Source: Pseudomonas sp.
Lineage (GTDB): Bacteria; Pseudomonadota; Gammaproteobacteria; Pseudomonadales; Pseudomonadaceae
Reading direction: 5' to 3'
DNA: 6,256 bases
Assembly: GCA_003488145.1 (NCBI GenBank)
Contig: DNMQ01000426.1
Location: 1 to 6,256, forward strand
Part shown: piece by piece, positions 1-5,564 of the stretch
How the letters are laid out: every line of letters starts with the position of its first letter
How positions within the stretch are numbered: position 1 is the stretch's first letter
Notes under the pieces: generated by a model
Told to the model about the DNA's origin: nothing
The model's input: the letters and a program-made list of their open reading frames with translations, nothing else
Database searches by the model: none
Position numbers and translations under genes: made by a program

Positions 1-273
1 CTGCGCTTCATGAATGCCAGTGGTGGTTGAGGCGGGCGCCGGCATGGGCTACGAGTCAACCGTCTAATTCGCTACCATCGACCGGCATCCCCGGTTTGAC
101 CCACGTGCCCAGCTGCCGCAGCCGGGCCTTGTCGCAGAGCCAGGTCGCACAATCGCCTGCAGCGTTGTCAGACTCATGGCACCCGTGCCGCGCGGACATA
201 CCTCCAATGGGGAATGGGTTCGCATACGGCGCCGGTGCAGCCTGCGCACACATCTTCAAGGGAGTTTCGAGCC
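1..273. other. Upstream region of moaB with no convincing gene
   Basis: This stretch of about 270 bases holds no coding region I can defend. At the extreme left, a plus-strand frame of nine codons ends in TGA at 28-30 and could be the tail of an upstream gene. Equally, minus-strand ATGs at 45 and 10 could start a divergent gene running off the window; neither has a Shine-Dalgarno sequence. Two short inverted repeats are visible: ACCGG/CCGGT at 81-95 and GGCAC/GTGCC at 178-189. Both stems are only 5 bp and neither has a following T-run, so they are not called terminators. I see no clear sigma-70 promoter, no Anr/Fnr palindrome of the TTGAT-N4-ATCAA type and no recognisable molybdenum cofactor riboswitch. 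The moaB promoter presumably lies here, by position only. Confidence 0.5.
258..264 (+). promoter_or_regulatory. Ribosome binding site of moaB
   Basis: The purine-rich AAGGGAG sits 9 bases before the ATG at 274. It fixes that ATG as the moaB start rather than an in-frame upstream start at 214, which has no comparable site and would add 20 residues with no likeness to the MoaB family. Confidence 0.75.
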
Positions 274-819
274 ATGGCTCACCTGTCCAACACCGAATTC
301 CAGCCCCTGAGCATTGCGGTGCTCACGGTGAGCGACACCCGCAACATCGATTCCGATACCTCCGGCCAGGCGCTGATCGACGGCCTGCAGAGCGCCGGCC
401 ATACGCTGGCCGAGCGGGCCATCGTCAAGGACGACGTCTGGCAGATCCGCGCCCGCGTCTGCAGCTGGATTGCCAGCGAGAACGTGCAGGTCGTGCTGGT
501 GACCGGTGGTACCGGCTTCACCGCCCGCGACAACACTCCTCAGGCGGTACAGCCGCTGCTGGACAAAGACGTCGATGGCTTCGGCGAACTGTTCCGCTAC
601 GTTTCGCTGGGCGAGATCGGCACCTCCACCGTGCAGTCCCGCGCGCTGGCCGGCATGAGCAACGGCACCCTGGTCTGCTGCCTGCCGGGCTCGACCAACG
701 CCTGCCGTACCGCCTGGAACAAGATCCTCGTCGAACAGCTGGACAGCCGCACCAAGCCCTGCAACTTCGTGCCGCACCTCAAGGCTTCCGCGGTCGAGTA
801 CTGCGGGCCACGCTCATGA
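274..819 (+). CDS. moaB: MoaB-type molybdenum cofactor biosynthesis protein
   Basis: This 181-residue soluble protein belongs to the MoaB/MogA molybdopterin-binding fold. Family members bind molybdopterin; MogA-type enzymes adenylylate it before MoeA inserts molybdate, while the exact job of bacterial MoaB is less settled. Visible hallmarks are the N-terminal strand IAVLTVSDTR (residues 14-23), the substrate-binding TGGTG loop at 77-81 followed by D86, GFGELFR at 102-108, EIGTSTVQSRA at 114-124, and PGSTNACRTAW at 138-148. The last blocks, with PCNF-PHLK near 162-170, follow E. coli MoaB closely and are the reason for calling MoaB rather than MogA. Length matches the family (about 170-180). 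The ATG at 274 has a good ribosome binding site. The stop codon overlaps the moeA start by four bases, so the two genes form an operon and are probably translationally coupled. The C-terminal tail after residue 170 (ASAVEYCGPRS) is a short extension relative to E. coli MoaB. Confidence 0.93.
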   Translation: MAHLSNTEFQPLSIAVLTVSDTRNIDSDTSGQALIDGLQSAGHTLAERAIVKDDVWQIRARVCSWIASENVQVVLVTGGTGFTARDNTPQAVQPLLDKDVDGFGELFRYVSLGEIGTSTVQSRALAGMSNGTLVCCLPGSTNACRTAWNKILVEQLDSRTKPCNFVPHLKASAVEYCGPRS

Positions 820-2048
820 GCGCCTGTGGCTGCGACACCAGTGGCCTGAAGCCGGTCGACGAGGCCATCGGCGAACTGCTGGCGCGGGTGCCGGCGCTGC
901 CGCCGGTGGAACACGTCGCCTTGTCCGATGCTCTTGGCCGGGTGCTGGCCGAGTCGCTCGACGCACCTTTCCCGGTGCCAGCCTGGGACAACAGCGCGAT
1001 GGACGGCTACGCCCTGCGCGCTGCCGATCTGCCGGCGGAAGGCGGCTGGCTGCCGCTGGCCGGGCGCATCGCCGCTGGTGATGCCGCCGACCAGCAACTG
1101 CCTGCTGGCCACGCCGTGCGCATCTTCACCGGCGCGCCGCTGCCGCCGGGCGCCGACACCGTGGTGGCGCAGGAGGATTGTCAGATCGAGGCCGATCGCG
1201 TGCATTTCCCCGGCGTTACCCAGGGCGCCCATGTGCGTCGTCAGGGCGAGGAACTGCAGGCCGGCGCCCCCGTGCTGCAGGCCGGCAAGCGTCTGCGCCC
1301 GCAGGAGATCGGTCTGCTGGCGAGCTTCGGCGTGGCCCGCGTCGCGGTCTATCGGCGCCTGCGCATCGGTTTGCTCTCCAGCGGCAACGAATTGCGCGAA
1401 CCCGGCGAGCCGCTGGCGCCCGGGCAGATCTACAACTCCAATCGCTACTGTCTGCTCAGCGTGCTGCGCAGCCTCGGAATGGAGGTTCACGACTACGAAA
1501 TCCTCGTCGACGAACTGGCCGCCAGCCGTGACGCCCTGGCGTTGGCCGCCTCCGAATGGGACATGCTGATCACCTCCGGTGGCGTCTCGGTCGGCGAGGA
1601 GGATCATCTCAAGCAGGCCATTCGCGAACTGGGCGAGCTGCACATGTGGCGTCTGGCGATCCAGCCGGGCAAGCCGCTGGCGTTTGGCGAGGTCAATGGC
1701 AAGCCGTGGATCGGCCTGCCCGGCAATCCGGCGGCGGCGCTGATCACCTCGCTGGTGGTGGCGCGGCCGTTCCTGCTCAGTGCCCAGGGTTGCACCGAGG
1801 TGCTGCCCAAGCCGCTGCGCCTGACCGCCGGCTTCGCCTGGCGCAAGCCGAACAACCGCCGCCAGTACCTGCGCGCGCGGCTGGAGCAGGTCGATGGCGA
1901 GATGCGCGTGTGCCTGCATCCGCGTCAGGGCTCAGCGATGCTGACCTCAGCGAGCTGGGCCGAAGGCCTGGCCATCGTCGAGCGCAACCGCACGCTGGAA
2001 GAGGGTGAGACGGTGGAGTATCTGCCGTTCAGCGAACTGCTCGGCTGA
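816..2048 (+). CDS. moeA: Molybdopterin molybdenumtransferase MoeA
   Basis: The 410-residue product is MoeA, the cytoplasmic enzyme that inserts molybdate into adenylylated molybdopterin to form the active cofactor. Family blocks occur in order: DNSAMDGYA (58-66), RIFTGAPLPPGADTVV with EE/ED-type ligand context (102-121), RRQGEE (141-146), the MogA-like domain beginning IGLLSSGNEL (184-193, with E192), IYNSN (205-209), SGGVSVGEED (254-263), the QPGKPLAFG loop (283-291), and GLPGNPAA (300-307), then a C-terminal beta domain. Length is normal (E. coli MoeA is about 411). The reading frame stays open far upstream through moaB, but the residues before the ATG at 816 have no family likeness. The ATGA overlap with the moaB stop supports 816, and no strong Shine-Dalgarno is present, fitting translational coupling. 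The N-terminus carries a Cys-Gly-Cys at residues 4-6, absent from E. coli MoeA as I remember it. A terminator follows directly. Confidence 0.95.
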   Translation: MSACGCDTSGLKPVDEAIGELLARVPALPPVEHVALSDALGRVLAESLDAPFPVPAWDNSAMDGYALRAADLPAEGGWLPLAGRIAAGDAADQQLPAGHAVRIFTGAPLPPGADTVVAQEDCQIEADRVHFPGVTQGAHVRRQGEELQAGAPVLQAGKRLRPQEIGLLASFGVARVAVYRRLRIGLLSSGNELREPGEPLAPGQIYNSNRYCLLSVLRSLGMEVHDYEILVDELAASRDALALAASEWDMLITSGGVSVGEEDHLKQAIRELGELHMWRLAIQPGKPLAFGEVNGKPWIGLPGNPAAALITSLVVARPFLLSAQGCTEVLPKPLRLTAGFAWRKPNNRRQYLRARLEQVDGEMRVCLHPRQGSAMLTSASWAEGLAIVERNRTLEEGETVEYLPFSELLG

Positions 2049-2050
2049 CC

Positions 2051-2095
2051 CATGAAAACGCCCGGTCGATGATGAGTCGACCGGGCGTTTTCGTG
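2051..2095. terminator. Bidirectional intrinsic terminator between moeA and cytochrome b561
   Basis: A perfect 16-bp inverted repeat (2054-2069 with 2077-2092) encloses the 7-base loop TGATGAG. Allowing one G-T wobble the stem extends to 2051-2095, about 19 bp. The core is GC-rich (CGCCCGGTCGA) and the outer arm is AAAA on the left and TTTT on the right, so it gives a hairpin plus U-tract for transcripts from either side. It begins 2 bases after the moeA stop and ends 8 bases before the stop of the convergent b561 gene, so one element very likely serves both. Confidence 0.93.
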
Positions 2096-2103
2096 TCTGC
2101 GCC

Positions 2104-2655
2104 TCAGGCCTGGTGGCGCTGCGGCAGCATGCGCAACAGGGTGCCGTCGCGGCGCACGTATTGGTGGAACAAGGCCGCCGCCGCGTGCAGGCCGATCAGC
2201 CAGTAGCCGGCCACCGCCAGCGTTTCATGCAGCTCCTTGAACTCGCCGGCCAGCTCCTTGTTGGCGCCGATCAGCGCCGGCAGCTCAAGGCCGAAGAAGG
2301 GAATCGGCTTGTCCGCCGCGCTCAGGGTCAGCCAGCCGAGCAGTGGCAGGCCAATCATCAGTCCGTACAGCGCCAGGTGCATCAGCTTGGCCAGCGCGCG
2401 TTCCCAGCCGGCCCCGGCGACCGCTTTGGGTGCGGGATGCAGCCAGCGCGCAACCAAGCGCAGCCAGACCAGTGCAAACACCGTCAGGCCGAGCATGAAA
2501 TGCCAGTGTTTGAGCAGTTCGCGCGGTTCACTGCCCTTGGCGAAATTGCCCTTGAGTTCGATGGTCGCGTAGACCGCTGCGATCAACAGCAGCATCAGCC
2601 AGTGCAGGGCAATGCTCAGGCGACCGTAGCGTGCCAGAGGGTTCGATGCAGTCAT
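2104..2655 (-). CDS. Cytochrome b561 family protein (CybB type)
   Basis: This 183-residue integral membrane protein matches the prokaryotic di-heme cytochrome b561 family (E. coli CybB/YodB relatives), which pass electrons between the quinone pool and acceptors at the inner membrane. Four hydrophobic segments are visible at about 14-34, 53-72, 94-113 and 146-164. Candidate heme-ligand histidines sit where the family puts them: H18 in the IALHW motif of helix 1, H50/H52 in KHWHFMLG before helix 2, H93 in MHLALYG at helix 3, H143 in LHETLA and H157 in GLHAAAALFH of helix 4. Length is normal for the family (about 175-190). A GTG three codons upstream (2664) is also open, but the GGAG motif lies 8 bases before the ATG at 2655 and would overlap the GTG, so 2655 is chosen. 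It lies downstream of the two-component pair on the same strand and has its own candidate regulator box, suggesting it is a target of that system. The physiological electron donor and acceptor cannot be read from the sequence. Confidence 0.9.
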   Translation of the reverse strand: MTASNPLARYGRLSIALHWLMLLLIAAVYATIELKGNFAKGSEPRELLKHWHFMLGLTVFALVWLRLVARWLHPAPKAVAGAGWERALAKLMHLALYGLMIGLPLLGWLTLSAADKPIPFFGLELPALIGANKELAGEFKELHETLAVAGYWLIGLHAAAALFHQYVRRDGTLLRMLPQRHQA

Positions 2656-2663
2656 TTCACTCA

Positions 2664-2667
2664 CTCC
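2664..2667 (-). promoter_or_regulatory. Ribosome binding site deciding the b561 start
   Basis: On the minus strand GGAG is followed by 8 bases and then the ATG at 2655. The competing GTG start at 2664 uses the last G of this same motif and so would lack a ribosome binding site of its own. Confidence 0.7.
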
Positions 2668-2685
2668 GAGTAGGGGAATGTCGGC

Positions 2686-2691
2686 AGTCTA
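2686..2691 (-). promoter_or_regulatory. Possible -10 element for cytochrome b561
   Basis: TAGACT on the minus strand matches TATAAT at four of six positions, including the first two and the last T. It lies 10 bases downstream of the tandem half-site at 2702-2717. No good -35 hexamer sits 17 bases upstream; that place is occupied by the half-sites, as expected for an activator-dependent promoter. Transcription starting about 7 bases later would leave a leader of roughly 25 bases. This is inferred from spacing alone. Confidence 0.4.
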
Positions 2692-2701
2692 GGGCGCCAG
2701 C

Positions 2702-2717
2702 CTTAAGCGAACCTTAG
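2702..2717 (-). promoter_or_regulatory. Candidate response-regulator box, CTAAG-N6-TTAAG
   Basis: Read towards b561 the site is CTAAG-GTTCGC-TTAAG; on the plus strand it is CTTAA-N6-CTTAG. The surrounding plus-strand bases form a near-perfect tandem repeat of 11 and 10 bases, CCTTAAGCGAA then CCTTAGCGAA (2701-2721), differing by one deleted A. Two direct half-sites spaced 11 bases apart are the usual binding layout for OmpR-family dimers. The sequence resembles published boxes for PmrA/QseB (CTTAA-N6-CTTAA) and Pseudomonas BqsR (TTAAG-N6-TTAAG), with one mismatch. The regulator encoded at 4192-4851 is of that subfamily, so it is the natural candidate to bind here. Binding itself is inference. 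Confidence 0.6.
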
Positions 2718-2776
2718 CGAATGCCCGTTGCGCCTGCGGCGGACGGTCGCGGCAGCTCGCCGCTGGTCGGTCTGGG

Positions 2777-4198
2777 CTAGTGGTGTGACTGGCGGGGCAG
2801 GTGCACGGCGACCTGCAGCCCGCCGAGCGGTGAGTCCGCCAGTTCGATGGTCGCGCCGTGCAGTTCGGCGATGCGTGCGACGATGGCCAGGCCGAGCCCC
2901 GCGCCCTGGCCGTCGCCCTGGCGGTAGAAGCGCTCGAACAGTTTGTCGCGCTGCGCTGCCGGCACGCCCGGACCGCTGTCATCCACGCACAGGCTGACGC
3001 CGTCTTCCATGGTCTGGAGGCTGACCTGAATCTGCCCGCCGTCGGGCGTGTACTGCAGGGCATTGCCGACCAGATTCTGCAGCAGCGTGGCGAGCGCGGC
3101 GGCATCGCCGGGAAGCCGGTGATCGGCCACGTCGTCAGCCTCCAGCGTCAGTTCCTGATCGCGCGCCAGGGCCAGCGGCGTCAGCTCGGCGAGGCATTCG
3201 CGGCACAGCGGCAGCAGGTCCAGCTGCTGTGGATGCCGCGGCTGCGCATTGGGTTCCAGGCGGGCGAGCGTGAGCAGTTGGGTGACCACACGGGTGGTGC
3301 GATCGACGCCGGTCAGCAGTTGCTGCAGGGCGGCCTCACGGTCCTCCGGCTGCTCGGCCTGTTGCGCGTTCTGCGCATGGATGCGCAGTACGGCCAGCGG
3401 GGTGCGCAGCTCATGGGCGGCGTCGGCGATGAAGCGTTTTTCCCGCTCGACCAGTTGATTGACCTGCTGCAGCAGGCGATTCAGCGAGGCGGCCACCGGC
3501 TCCAGCTCCTGCGGCAGCGGCGCCAGCAGCAGCGGCGCGAGGTTGTCCGGATCGCGACTCTTCAGAAGCTGCGCCATGTGCGCCAGCGGCCGCAGACCCC
3601 AGCCCACCGCCAGCCAGATCAGCAGGGCCAGCAGCGGCAGGCCGATGAGGTCCGGCAGCAGGCTGCGCCGGGCGATCTTGCCGACCAGCTCGCCGCGTAC
3701 GTCGCCGCGCTCGCTGAGCAGAATCCACAGATCGTCCTCGCGGTCGTGCAGCAGGAACAGCCGCCAGGCATGGCCGTCGAGCTGCACGTCGTGATAGCCG
3801 CCGCTCAGATGGCTGAAGGGTGAGGCGGAGTCGGCGCCGGCCAGCCGTTGCAAGGCGCCGTGCGGCGCGCCGGCTGACTGCAACAGGCTGCTGCCATCCG
3901 TGGCGTAGACCTGAAAGCCCAGCTTGGTTTCGTAGTCGTGCCCCGGCACGCCCTGATCGCGCCGCGCATTCACCGCGGCGTCCAGCGCCTGCTGCAGCGC
4001 ATTGCGGGCCTGCGGATTCATGTCGCGCATCACCAGCCCCTGCACCAGTCGAGCACTGTGCGCCAGTTGGGCGTCGAACAGCTCCTCGATCTCGTGGCGG
4101 GCGTCGCGATAACTGCGCCAGGAGATCAGGCTCAGCGACAGCAGCAGGATGCCGAGCACCAGCACCAGGGTGCGGTTGCGGATAGAGCGCCTCAGCAT
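2777..4198 (-). CDS. Sensor histidine kinase, QseC/PmrB-like
   Basis: This 473-residue inner-membrane kinase is the sensor partner of the adjacent response regulator. The layout is a first membrane helix at about 10-26, a periplasmic sensor region of about 150 residues (27-180), a second helix at about 181-199, a HAMP-like linker (about 200-250), the dimerisation and phosphoacceptor box RFIADAAHELRTPL with H262, and a HATPase domain with N box NLVGNALQYTP (375-385), G1 box DDSGPG (406-411), F box FERFYR (421-426) and G2 box GAGLGLAI (432-439). All residues needed for autophosphorylation appear intact. The periplasmic part begins with an ELFDAQLA stretch (39-46) like QseC-type sensors, and contains an acidic HEIEE (35-39) just outside helix 1; ExxE motifs bind iron in some PmrB/BqsS sensors, but here that is only a possibility. 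The ATG overlaps the regulator's stop by 7 bases, so the two are co-translated. The signal sensed is unknown. Confidence 0.93.
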   Translation of the reverse strand: MLRRSIRNRTLVLVLGILLLSLSLISWRSYRDARHEIEELFDAQLAHSARLVQGLVMRDMNPQARNALQQALDAAVNARRDQGVPGHDYETKLGFQVYATDGSSLLQSAGAPHGALQRLAGADSASPFSHLSGGYHDVQLDGHAWRLFLLHDREDDLWILLSERGDVRGELVGKIARRSLLPDLIGLPLLALLIWLAVGWGLRPLAHMAQLLKSRDPDNLAPLLLAPLPQELEPVAASLNRLLQQVNQLVEREKRFIADAAHELRTPLAVLRIHAQNAQQAEQPEDREAALQQLLTGVDRTTRVVTQLLTLARLEPNAQPRHPQQLDLLPLCRECLAELTPLALARDQELTLEADDVADHRLPGDAAALATLLQNLVGNALQYTPDGGQIQVSLQTMEDGVSLCVDDSGPGVPAAQRDKLFERFYRQGDGQGAGLGLAIVARIAELHGATIELADSPLGGLQVAVHLPRQSHH

Positions 4199-4851
4199 TT
4201 GTCCACCAGATAGCCGACCCCACGCACGGTGCGGATGAGCTCGGGGAAGAATTTCTTGCGCAGGTGATGGATATGCACCTCCAGCGCGTTGCTCTCGACT
4301 TCCTCGTCCCAGCCGTAGAGCACCTGCTGCAGCCGATCGCGGGTCAGCACGCGACCGGGCTGGGCGATCAGCTCATGCAGCAGGACGAATTCCTTGCGCG
4401 GCAGGTTGATCGGGGTGCCTTGGTAGCTGACCTGCTGATTGACCGGGTCGAGCAGGATGCCGCGGTACTCCAGTACCGGCTCAGGGCGATTGAAGCTGCG
4501 CCGGAGCAGTGCGCGCAGGCGGGCCTTGAGTTCGGCGACGTCGAACGGCTTGACCAGGTAGTCGTCGGCGCCGGCATCCAGCCCGGCGATGCGGTCGCTG
4601 GTGGCATCGCGCGCGGTGAGTACCAGCACCGGGATCGGGTTGGCGCTGGCGCGCAGGCGCTTGAGCACTTCCAGACCGTCCATACGCGGCAGGCCCAAGT
4701 CGAGGATGGCCAGCTCGAAGCTCTCGTGGCTCAGCGCATGCAGCGCGCTGGCGCCGTCCTGCAGCCAGTCCACCGTGTAGCCCTCGGGCTTGAGTGCGGT
4801 ACGGATGCCCTCGCCGAGGGCGCGATCGTCTTCCACCAGCAGAATGCGCAT
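4192..4851 (-). CDS. OmpR-family response regulator, QseB/PmrA-like
   Basis: This 219-residue DNA-binding regulator has an N-terminal receiver domain (about 1-116) and a C-terminal winged helix (about 125-217). Receiver signatures are the acidic pair D8/D9, phosphoacceptor D51 in ILDLGLPRMDG, T79 in LVLTARD, and K101 in DDYLVKPFD, with Y98 as the switch residue. The output domain carries PRKEFVLLHEL (151-161), RVLTRDRL (167-174), WDEEVESNALEVHIHHLRKK (181-200) and IRTVRGVGYLVD (206-217). The WDEEV-SNA-EVH-HHLR block and the 219-residue length resemble E. coli QseB. An in-frame ATG 11 codons upstream (4884) has no ribosome binding site, whereas AGGA lies 5 bases before the ATG at 4851 and the receiver strand MRILLVEDD starts there. 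It is followed by its kinase with a 7-base overlap. It likely acts on the box before cytochrome b561, and perhaps on other promoters. The final residue is a cysteine. Confidence 0.94.
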   Translation of the reverse strand: MRILLVEDDRALGEGIRTALKPEGYTVDWLQDGASALHALSHESFELAILDLGLPRMDGLEVLKRLRASANPIPVLVLTARDATSDRIAGLDAGADDYLVKPFDVAELKARLRALLRRSFNRPEPVLEYRGILLDPVNQQVSYQGTPINLPRKEFVLLHELIAQPGRVLTRDRLQQVLYGWDEEVESNALEVHIHHLRKKFFPELIRTVRGVGYLVDKC

Positions 4852-4856
4852 GTCGT

Positions 4857-4860
4857 TCCT
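4857..4860 (-). promoter_or_regulatory. Ribosome binding site deciding the response regulator start
   Basis: AGGA on the minus strand stands 5 bases before the ATG at 4851. A second AGGA-CGAC unit lies just upstream, forming a small direct repeat AGGACGAC/AGGAACGAC. The upstream ATG at 4884 has no purine-rich motif before it. Confidence 0.65.
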
Positions 4861-4913
4861 GTCGTCCTGAAGGGTTTGCGGCATTGCTGTGCATTCAACG
4901 CCGCCGCAGCCGG

Positions 4914-5564
4914 TTATTCCAGCTTTTCCTTGACCTGCGCGAGCAGCGCGCGGGCTTCGTCGCGGCGACCGGCATCGGCGACTTCACGACCCGCACGGTC
5001 GGGCGCGGCAAGGGCCTTTTCCAGCGCCGCGCGCGCTTCCCCGTAGCGTTTCTGACGCAGCAGGAAATCACCGTGGAAGTAGTTCGGGTCGATGCCGTTC
5101 GGGTTCAGCGCCAGCGCCTGCTTGAACAGCGCCTCAGCCTTGTCCTCGTCACCGAAGCCGATCGGCCAGCCGGGCACCTGGTAGTAGAGGCTGGCCAGGC
5201 TGGTGTAGGCCGAGCCATCCAACGCCTGTGGCTCAAGTTCGATGGCTTTTTCCAGTTCGGCTTTAGCTTGCTTGACCAAACCCAGCGCGCCGAGCCCGCC
5301 CTTGGCGCCGGCCCAGGTGCTGAGCACAATGCCGTGCCAGATGTGCAGTTCGGCGGCCTGCGGTTCGCCGACCACCGCGCTTTCGGCTTCCGAAGCGAGC
5401 CGGGCGAAGGCCGCTTCGCGCTGCGCCGCCGGCAGCTGGTAGTTGATTTCCGCCCAGCGCGCCTGGATCTGGCGCAGCGACGATTCGCCGGCCGGACTGA
5501 GGGCGAAGGAGGGTTGGCTGGCCAGGGCCAGCATCAGGGCGCAGAGGCCGAGCAGACGCATCAT
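4914..5564 (-). CDS. Exported tetratricopeptide repeat protein
   Basis: The 216-residue product begins with a clear Sec signal peptide: MMRLL, a hydrophobic core up to about residue 16, and a likely type I cleavage site after SFA (residue 21). No lipobox is present, so it should be a soluble periplasmic protein. The mature part is helical with TPR-like units: LEKAIELEP (104-112), a repeat at about 117-155 (SAYTSLASLYY through KAEALFKQALALNPN) interrupted by a PGWPIGFGD loop at 131-139, and another at about 161-188 (NYFHGDFLLRQKRYGEARAALEKAL). TPR proteins are scaffolds for protein contacts; no partner can be named here. The loop PGWPIGFGD and the following GIDPNYFHGDFL look like family-specific signatures of a conserved hypothetical group I cannot name. 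GGAG lies 7 bases before the ATG at 5564, which overlaps the SDR stop by ATGA; a second ATG follows directly. It lies 62 bases upstream of the regulator gene, probably in one transcript. Confidence 0.82.
   Translation of the reverse strand: MMRLLGLCALMLALASQPSFALSPAGESSLRQIQARWAEINYQLPAAQREAAFARLASEAESAVVGEPQAAELHIWHGIVLSTWAGAKGGLGALGLVKQAKAELEKAIELEPQALDGSAYTSLASLYYQVPGWPIGFGDEDKAEALFKQALALNPNGIDPNYFHGDFLLRQKRYGEARAALEKALAAPDRAGREVADAGRRDEARALLAQVKEKLE

Noticed and set aside
1..45. Possible end of an upstream plus-strand gene (TGA at 28-30) or start of a divergent minus-strand gene (ATG at 45 or 10)
   Set aside because: Only 9 to 15 codons are visible, none of the starts has a Shine-Dalgarno sequence, and no protein family can be recognised.
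96..101. TTGACC as a -35 element for moaB
   Set aside because: No acceptable -10 hexamer lies 16-18 bases downstream.
56..259. 67-codon minus-strand open frame upstream of moaB
   Set aside because: No ribosome binding site, no recognisable motif, unconvincing composition, and an overlapping open frame of similar length in another phase.
27..815. Long open plus-strand extension in front of moeA, 263 codons in the moeA frame
   Set aside because: It runs out of frame through moaB, starts at a TTG, lacks family likeness and is low-complexity Arg/Ala/Pro-rich sequence as expected from a shadow frame in GC-rich DNA. The ATG at 816 with the ATGA overlap is the moeA start.
597..1919. 440-codon minus-strand open frame opposite moaB and moeA
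   Set aside because: It is entirely antisense to two well-conserved genes, rich in Gln/Ala/Arg with no motif, and typical of the complementary frame of high-GC3 coding sequence.
2749..2763. GCGGC/GCCGC hairpin just downstream of the kinase stop
   Set aside because: The stem is only 5 bp and no T-run follows on the minus strand, so it is not supported as a terminator; read-through into b561 remains possible.
2858..3823. 321-codon plus-strand open frame opposite the histidine kinase
   Set aside because: Antisense to intact kinase motifs, Gln/Ala/Arg-rich and without recognisable domains. The same applies to the open frame at 4794-5726 opposite the regulator, TPR and SDR genes.
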